Source: Desmodesmus armatus
Lineage: Eukaryota; Chlorophyta; Chlorophyceae; Sphaeropleales; Scenedesmaceae
Reading direction: 5' to 3'
NCBI GenBank assembly: GCA_007449985.2
Contig: VIIQ02000730.1
Span: forward strand, 62,001 to 126,000
Length of the DNA stretch: 64,000 bases
The position numbers and the translations under genes are program-made. Positions 57,071 through 64,000 of this stretch are shown piece by piece. The number at the start of each line of letters is the position of its first letter. Position 1 is the first letter of the stretch. The notes under the pieces are model-generated. The model worked only from the letters and a program-made list of their open reading frames with translations, had not been told where the DNA came from and made no database searches.

Positions 57071-58648
57071 ATGGCGAGGCCCGTGCTGTTCCTGGCCGTG
57101 CTGCTGTTGGGCAGCAGCAGCTTGGCGACCGCACAGAGTACGTTATGGGCCTTCGCTTACCATCTTACAAACACATCCATCGTCCGTGCATCGTTTGCTT
57201 GCCTGATCGCCCTTGCGTGTCGGGCTGATGCGTTCAAATTTGCCTGCCCGACTCATCTGCTGCTGTGCAGGTATCGACTCGATTGTGCGGGGAGAGGCAA
57301 CGGCCAAGTCCGGCTCCATCAGCCAGCTGAAGACGTCTGTTGCCACGGCAGTGACGGAGGCAGTTGCCTCCTCATGCACGGGAGACATCACAGCAGTTGG
57401 ACAAGCCTTGGCAGTGGCAGTGGCCAACGCATCTGCAACAGCATGGGTGAGTGGCACCAGCCCTGAATGAAGGATGTCCACCACGAAACGTGACCCGTGT
57501 TACAGGAGCAAGCAAAGTCTGCCTGCTTGCCAGCACAGGTGCACCCATCTCCCGCTTGGCGCCCTTGGCAAGTATGCATGCCAAATGCCATGCCGGGCAT
57601 GCTGCACAAAACGAGCTGCTTGAACAAATTGGCAAAAAGAAAGCCAGGGCAACCTAAGCACACTCCCTGTGCCACACAGCTTGAACTCTGTTGTGTGCGT
57701 GCTGCAGGCCAAGGCCAAGGCCAAGGTGGAGGTGGTGGGCACTGGCAAAGGCTGCGCAGCTGCCAAGTCAACTGCCACTGCAGGTAGGCATGTGGGCATC
57801 TTGGCAGGCGGCATGCAGGCAGCATTCCCGTGACGTCCTGCAGCAGCACTGTTCATGCGCACATCGAGTGCTATGCCACACACGGCACTCAAGAGGGATA
57901 AAAGCCCCCTGTCACACTTTGCCATCCTGTCATGCTGCTGCCTGCTTGCGTACTGCTGTTCACTTGTTGCTACAGTCGCCACAGCTGTTGCGGAGGCCAC
58001 TGCGTCCAGCATGGCCACCGCAAGCAATGGGTGTGAAGACGGCGCAATGGCGGAAGGCACGGCCACCTCCACCAAGTCTGCCATCGCCACCGCGATCGCC
58101 GAGGCTAGTGCTGCTGCTTGCAGTACAGGCGGTGTTGCAGAGGCCACCACCAAAGCTGTGGCAAAAGCTGTACTAAGGTGTGCTGGCACCTTTGCCAATG
58201 GCAGTGACATTGCAACTTCCATGCTCTGAAGCTCACCATGCCTCTTGCAAGCTGCCACCACGGACGGTACTCGTGCATCACTGTTGAAACCCCCACTGCA
58301 CGTGAGGTATATGCAGAAAACTGGACGGTGGTACACTTTGCTGGCAACATGGTGCTCAATGCAGGGGGTTTGCTTTGGAACTGCATGCGCTGCTGCTGCA
58401 GTGTGACCGCCTCTGCCTATGTGCAGATGATTGCCAAGATCAGGGGCAAGTGCGACCTGTGCCCTGAAGATGAGCCAGCAGACAACCCCGAAACCAAAGA
58501 GTTGGCAGAGCCCAGCCCCCCGACCTCAGACAAGCCAGCAGACAGTCCTGCACCCATTGAGTTGGCAGGGAGCCCAGCACTCCACCCGCAGACAGCGGCT
58601 TGGCGACCGCACAGAGTAAGCCATGGGCCTTCGTTCACCATCTCATAA
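57071..58648 (+). CDS. Secreted Ala-rich/Cys-rich repeat protein (member D1), chimeric 3' end
   Basis: Exons: 57071-57137 (signal peptide MARPVLFLAVLLLGSSSLAT), 57271-57446, 57708-57783, 57976-58177, 58402 to a TAA at 58646-58648. The first four exons have the same lengths as those of C (67, 176, 76 and 202 nt) and the core cysteines are kept. In exon 5 the Pro/Ser linker runs into GCTTGGCGACCGCACAGAGTAAG at about 58598-58620. That string belongs to the end of a family exon 1 with its donor. Using this donor puts the next exon (58778) out of frame, with an early stop; reading through gives TAA shortly after. Either way D1 lacks the Cys-rich tail. The junction looks like unequal recombination between exon 5 of one copy and exon 1 of the next. 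Confidence 0.7.
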
Positions 58649-58777
58649 GCACGTCCATCATCTGTGCATTCTTTTAGCTGCTGGGCTGCCTCTGCGTGTG
58701 AACTGATGCGTTCGAATTTGCCTGCCCGACACAACTGCTGATGCACCGCTGCCCTGACTGCAACTGCTTCTGTGCAG

Positions 58778-60908
58778 TTATGGACTCGATTGTGAAGGCA
58801 GAGGCAACGGCCAAGTCCGGCTCCATCAGCCAGCTGAAAACGTCTGTTGCAACGGCAGTGACAGAGGCAGTGGCCTCTTCATGCACGGGAGACATCACAG
58901 CAGTGGGACAGGCCCTGGCAGTGGCAGTGGCCAACGCATCTGCAACAGCATGGGTGAGTGGCAGCAGCCCTGAGTGAAGGATGTCCAGCATGCAGTGTGC
59001 CTCATGTTGCAGGGAGCCATCAGCACCTACCTGCCTGCCAGCACAGGTGCACCCATATCCAGCTTGTAGCGCATGGGCGTATGTTTGCGTCATGACGCGT
59101 GTTGCACAAAACACAATTGTGCCTGCGACAGGCCTTCGGCAGCCAGCCAGGCAACCTGACCATGGTCTCTGTGCGCACAGCCTGAAGTCTGTTGTGTGCC
59201 TGTTGCAGGCCAAGGCCAAGGCCAAGGTGGAGGTGGTGGGCACTGGCAAGGGCTGCGCAGCTGCCAAGTCGACTGCTACTGCAGGTAGGCATGTGCTGGT
59301 GTGCAGGCGGCAGGCACTGCCTGGCAGGCAGCATTTTGCAGGCTCCTGCAGCAGCACCAACAAGGCTGATTGTGCAACCACATGAACCAGCTTTATGCCT
59401 CTCACTCACATGCAATTTGTAGGCCCTGCCCAGCACCAACAGGGATGCAGGGCCCCTTTCAATCTTTGCTGCCCTGGTGTGCTGCCTGCCACTGCTTCCT
59501 GCTTGCGCACTGCTGTTGCTTTGTTGCTGCAGTCGCCACAGCTGTTGCAGAGGCCACTGCGTCCAGCATGGCCACTGCAAGCAATGGGTGTGAAGACGGC
59601 GCAATGGCGGAAGGCACGGCCAACTCCACCAAGTCTGCCATCGCTACTGCCATTGCCGAGGCCAGTGCTGCTGCATGCAGTACAGGAGGTGTTGCAGAGG
59701 CCACTGCCAAGGCTGTAGCGCGAGCTGTTGTGAGGTGAGTGTTCTGGCACCTCAAGGGAACTGACAATGCCGGTTGAACTGACATGACTTGAAGTAATCT
59801 TGCAAGCTGCAACCACCAACAGTGCAAGGCTCGAGCAGATGCAGGAGCTCCTGCATGACATGTGAGTTTCAGCGAACAGTCAATGAGTGCTACCGTACCA
59901 CGGTTTGCGTGCAACAGCTGCAGGGTGCCCAATGCTTAGGTTGACAGTCTGCTTGCAATACAGCCACTGAGTGTCAAGTGCTGTGGTTTTACTCTGCAAC
60001 TGTGCGTGCTGCTGCTGCAGTGTGACCGCCTCTGCCTATGTGGAGATGATTGCAAGGATCAGGGGCAAGTGCGACCTGTGCCCTGAAGATGAGCCAGCAG
60101 ACAGTCCCGCACCCATTGGCGGTGACCCTGGCACCTGGGGTCCTCCCCTCACTGCAGAGGCCAGCCCCCAGCCCGCAGACAAGCCAGCAGAGCCCAGCCC
60201 CAAGCCCAATGAGCCCTCTACCAAGCCTGACGACACCGCTACTCCGCCAACAGCAGACATCGCTGGGACAGTCCCCAGCCCCTCTCCAGCCGCCAAGGAC
60301 AAGGGCAAGGACATGGAGAACCTCCAGGACAAGAAGGCCTCTCCAGCACCCGCCTCTCCTGCACCTGTCCAGAAGCGCCCCATAGGCCCCCTTCGCCCAG
60401 TGGTGTCCAAGCACACGCAGTGCGACAAGTCCCTGAAGAGCAATGGCTGTTGCGGGGGCAAGGGCTTTGTTGCAAATGCCTCAGTGTGCCAGTGCATGGT
60501 GGTCAATGGCAGGTGCGTGCACCAGCACTGCTGGCAGTGACTGTGGCCGTTCATCACAGCATGGTTATCAGCGACATCAGGGCCTGGCACCCACCCAGCA
60601 TGGCGTCACCTTCATCGTGGTTGAGCAGTCGGTCACAGTCCAAGCAAGGGCATGTCTTGCATTGAAAAGCAAAAGTCGCAGACACCGCTGTAGTGCTTAT
60701 CCTGGCTTGCAGTGTGTCAGCATGTCGCATTCGCCAGTTGTACGACTGCAGCACTGACATGACGATGTCACCCTGCCTGCTGCTCCTTCGCCGTGCCCAC
60801 AGGAAGTACCTGAACACCTGTCGCTACACCAGGGTGATTGACAGCACGTCAACCGATATACTGTGGAAGGACAAATTTGGTGGCCTCAAACCGCCATGCA
60901 AATGCTGA
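58778..60908 (+). CDS. Ala-rich/Cys-rich repeat protein (member D2), lacking its signal-peptide exon
   Basis: Exons: 58778-58953, 59209-59284, 59533-59734, 60021-60512, 60803-60908; all phases agree with those of C. It keeps the full core, CDLCPEDEPAD, the linker (GGDPGTWGPPL, one KDKG unit), the Cys tail (CDKSLKSNGCCGG, CQCM) and the final exon (CRYTRVID...LWKDKFGG...CKC). The CDKPCGN mini-exon of C is absent, and exon 5 splices in phase directly to the last exon. No own first exon exists: the sequence before 58778 is the recombined exon 1 end fused to D1. Without a signal peptide it may be a dead 5'-truncated copy, or the D1-D2 locus may be one gene with a frame error at the junction. Confidence 0.7.
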
Positions 60909-61840
60909 GAAATGCGCACCACAGGACCGTAGGAACTGACACCGTGGGCATCCGACCTTGCGCTGAGGTTAGATCTGTCTTTGACACCCAAGCCTTTCTG
61001 GGCGGCTCCTGTGGGGTACCACTGGTCGAGTGTTTGGTGTCCTGCTGGCGCTCTTTTTTAGTGCAGCTGGCTCTGTGAATGGTTGCTTGCATGCAAGGGT
61101 ATGTAGCGCAATGTTGCCGATGCTTGTATGATACGGGCAGCTGACGGTAATGCATCGCAGCATGGTTGCACTAGTAGTACAGTGCAGCATATCATTGCTG
61201 ATCGCTGGTGTAGGCCAGGTCCTACTTTGTTTCTATTTGGTTCGTTAGCAAGCGAGTGTCTGCTACCCTGTTTGTGCAGCCTGCACACTTGTGCAGTTCA
61301 CACACCCGTGCGAGCAGCCGTGCTGCTAATGGAGCTGCTGCACTCCAATCTTGACTGGGTGATCCTTCTTTGTATAGAGGTGACTGGAGACGGGATTCCT
61401 TTTCATGCATGGAGGTTTTTGTTTGCATGTTTGGTTTTGGCTGTCATAAGAACACAACTTGTGCAATTGTAACCTTGGGTGAAATCATTTGACCGGGGCA
61501 GTGCTACTACAGCCTGTGTGAGTGAAGAACAAGCTATGGACTGTGCTGATATGCGACAGCTAAAAATTAAAAATGCAGGACGACTCAGCTGACTTCCTCA
61601 ACAGGTGTTGCCAGCCATGCACAACACACACAAGCCTGCACAGACACATGCGGGCACCACAGGGGCGCATGCGGCTGCAAAACACATATTGAGCCTAGCC
61701 CCAGACCATGTTGGGGCACAATGGAGCTGCTTCAGCCCTTCCATAGAACCGCACTACATATGTTACTCCAATCATTGCATCCCATTCCATCCGACCACAA
61801 ATCTCGAACCACACCCAGCTGCTTCCATCACACTGTCAGG
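60909..61840. other. Intergenic between convergent D2 and PRAT genes
   Basis: Both neighbours end here. No coding or RNA gene is supported. A TGTAA, the polyadenylation signal usual in Chlamydomonas-type algae, occurs at about 61468 on the plus strand, rather far (about 560 bases) from the D2 stop. Confidence 0.4.
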
Positions 61841-63998
61841 TCAGCGCGGATGGTCTGCTTGCTTGTCCAATGGGTTTTGCTGCTGCTGCGGTGATTGTTG
61901 CTGCTCTTGCTCAGCTACCCAAGCTGTCAGCTGCTGTTGTGTCCACCCAGACACTGCACCCATCTGCAAGCAGGCAACACAGCACACCAGGCGCAGACCT
62001 ACTCAGTGACAGGCTGTGGCCAGCTGTTCTTTACAAGCTAGGACGTGCCAAGTAATGCACGCCAGTGTGGGCCCCACAACCTAGCTTCACCATGCTCTGC
62101 ATGCCTTGAGACGCCATGGAATGTCAGTGGTACGGGGCATATCAAGCTCACTCAGCTCACAACTACTAGCATCTATGCCATGCATGGCATATGCAAGCTG
62201 CGCCGTGCATCCCATAGCAGAAGCAGCACAGCCACTTGCAGCAGAATCAGATCAGCACAAGTCCATAGTAATACTCACCATTCCGCCAGCTAGAGTCCCC
62301 ACCGCCATCGTGCGGCTCCTCATACCACCAGGCACTGCAGAACCAGGACACACATGGCCAACAGCAGCACCTCATCCAAGCAGGTCCCAACAGCCAAGCA
62401 GGTCCCAACAGCCATGGAGAAATAGCGTGCTGCTGCGTGCATGCCGCCACTCTGCATACTTTTGAAGCAAAACAGGCTAGGGTGGCTGCCGTCCAGCGCT
62501 GGGCCCATGCATAACAGTACAATTGTTCTGCCTGGCTGCAACATCACAGCTCTACCCCGCAACATCCACACCTCAGTGACTGGTGGCAATCTCCATCAAA
62601 AAGCACACACCACACTCAGGCATGAACGCCCAAGGCACAGCAACACGCACGTGAGGAATGTTTTCGCAATGCCAGCCATGGAGTCACACCCACGCTCACC
62701 TCTTGACCCCAGCAGGCCCCCAGCTGCTGCCCCTGCCGCGGCTGTGTTGGCCCAGTCGCCCTGCTTGTCCCTCAGCAGGCCCACACCCAGCTCCGCACCA
62801 AAGTACAGCCCCGCCACACCCGTTATAAACAGCGTCTGGCGGCCAATAGTGCTGAGAGCCTCCCGGAACAGCGCCTTCTGCTTGTACCGCTGCACAACCT
62901 GCAGTTGGGTTGTGCCAACCCCATTTCGATGGGTGGTACCATAGCAAGAAGGGTGCAAAAGGCGAGGCCAAGCAGGTGAGCAATCCACAGGGTGGAGCAG
63001 GATAGAGCCACAACATGTGGGGGGCTTGATCACAGGTCGTGGACTGATCACAACAGGTAGGGGGTGAAGCACTTGCGTGTCAATGCTGGAGCCAAGTGAT
63101 GCTTGGCAGCCGCCGAAGCAACACTACAAAGAAGCCCCCTATGCGGTGTGGTGCAAGGGGAGGCCATAACCTGTGTCGCGTGACGCCCACAAGCAACACG
63201 CGCAAACACGGATTATGGTCCAGCCTTGCCTGAGCACCCACAAGCATCCACAGTCAACGGCTGCTGGGTTGGCAGAAGCTGGATATGGCAGGTTGCCGTG
63301 TGAATGCACTGCAGCAGCTATGCCCAAGACTCCTGTCACTGCCCCGCAAAAGACCCTAAAGATATGAATAGGCTCAATGTCCAAGTGAGCTGGAGGAAGT
63401 GGTACGTCGACACAAGTGGACACTGACGTGTTCTAAAGAGTTCGTTCTCAGCTGCGGTGTTGGCGCCGTACAATGTACAGTGCTATCTAAACTATGTGTG
63501 TGCACTCCTACAGTATGCCCTGGGTGCGTCTATGGCTACATGACTCTGCCAAGTCCTACGGCCTGCAGCCGCCACTCACTGCTTCAGGCAGGGCTTGTGC
63601 CCTGGGCGGCAGGAAGATCTCCTTGCGTTTGTGCTTGGTGACTGTGTTCCAGCGCCACACAGACCCCAGCAGCCCAAAGCCAGCCACAACGAAAGTCTTG
63701 CGGTAGGCCTGTAGTAGCTGCTGCTGCAGCTCTGTTAGTGGTTCATCTGAAACCTGCTGTTGCTGCTGCTGCTCCTGTGTCGCCTGCTGTTGGGCCTGCT
63801 GCTTGACTTTGTCCTGCATGAAATTGCAGCGGCACATGTCTAAGGTCTAGGCAGGCACACCAATAGAACAATGCACGTGGTGGAAGGACTGCAGAATGCA
63901 AGTGAAGGGGGGGGGGGGTCACACACCTCCTGTTCCTCATGGAAGAGGCGTCTCCAAGGAGGCTGCTCTGCACTTTCTGAGGGCCTGGAGCCTGACAT
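61841..63998 (-). CDS. PRAT (Tim17/Tim22/Tim23) superfamily membrane protein
   Basis: Probably a mitochondrial or plastid inner-membrane protein, 227 residues. Exons: 63998-63927, 63813-63580, 62898-62700, 62334-62279, 61963-61841; phases agree and the total is divisible by three. It begins MSGSRPSESAEQPPWRRLF, has a Gln-rich stretch, then a hydrophobic helix (TFVVAGFGLLGSVW). The core VAGLYFGAELGVGLLRDKQG, DWANTAAAGAAAGGLLG and PGGMRSRTMAVGTLAGGM matches the PRAT signature (A-x2-Y-x10-R ... D-x6-[AGS]-G-x3-G), except that four residues rather than three separate Arg and Asp. A Gln-rich C-terminus ends ADHPR. It could be a translocase-like channel, a complex I subunit or a TIMMDC1-like assembly factor; the sequence does not decide. 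The start codon lies two bases from the window edge, so an upstream in-frame start cannot be excluded. Confidence 0.82.
63908..63918 (+). repeat. Poly-G tract in the first PRAT intron
   Basis: A run of about 11 G. Similar runs of 10-15 G occur at about 5745-5758, 11561-11575 and 35200, all non-coding. They mark positions where sequence length may be unreliable. Confidence 0.8.
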
Positions 63999-64000
63999 TG

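Noticed and set aside
61795..61825. Minus-strand GGTTCGAGAT resembling a tRNA B-box
   Set aside because: No T stem and no acceptor stem at the right distance; it lies just beyond the PRAT stop codon.
63139..63423. Minus-strand ORF with RVFCGAVTGVLGIAAAV, first taken as a PRAT exon
   Set aside because: The exons at 63580 and 62898 already join in phase 0 and the core signature is complete without it, so it is probably intron.

Overview
The window looks like nuclear DNA of a green alga of the Chlamydomonas/Volvox type (Chlorophyceae). The evidence is many short phase-consistent GT-AG introns (mostly GTGAGT/GTGGGT donors, CTGCAG acceptors), strong CAG/GCTG triplet bias in exons and introns, a CHASE-domain receptor with a eukaryotic protein kinase, large beta-helix/multi-pass membrane proteins, and a VPS16 closest in wording to plant VPS16. 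No rRNA, tRNA, CRISPR or recognisable transposase was seen. The species cannot be named from sequence alone.

Layout. 1-5228 (-): a partial, putatively plastid-targeted protein with an internal tandem duplication. 5504-7803 (+): an NHL/beta-propeller-like protein sharing a divergent promoter with it. 8357-18086 (+): a 21-exon CHASE receptor kinase of about 1145 residues. 18087-22281: a long stretch with no supportable gene. 22282-24988 (-) and 33089-34954 (-): two members (A, B) of a secreted Ala-rich/Cys-rich family. 26080-32267 (-): VPS16, complete, 14 exons. 36329-40743 (-): a MYND zinc-finger protein. 42392-44738 (+) and 57071-60908 (+): further members C and D1/D2 of the Ala-rich/Cys-rich family, with D1 and D2 joined by an out-of-frame recombination junction. 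46369-49712 (-) and 50425-53940 (+): a head-to-head inverted pair (E, F) of beta-helix/Cys-rich/multi-pass membrane proteins, with a truncated third copy (G) at 54470-55083. 61841-63998 (-): a PRAT (Tim17/22/23) superfamily protein.

The most novel material is the Ala-rich/Cys-rich secreted family: five units in one window, built from a signal peptide, an Ala-rich domain of about five Cys-ended repeats, a Pro/Ser/Lys linker and a Cys-rich tail. Exon loss, intron differences and recombination can be read directly between copies.

Several otherwise good genes, including single-copy VPS16, need exactly one extra base to keep frame. All the shifts are in the same direction, which suggests residual single-base deletions in a long-read assembly rather than widespread pseudogenes. 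Exon coordinates were read by eye and checked by intron phase; total CDS lengths close to multiples of three (after the one-base repairs noted) support the models.
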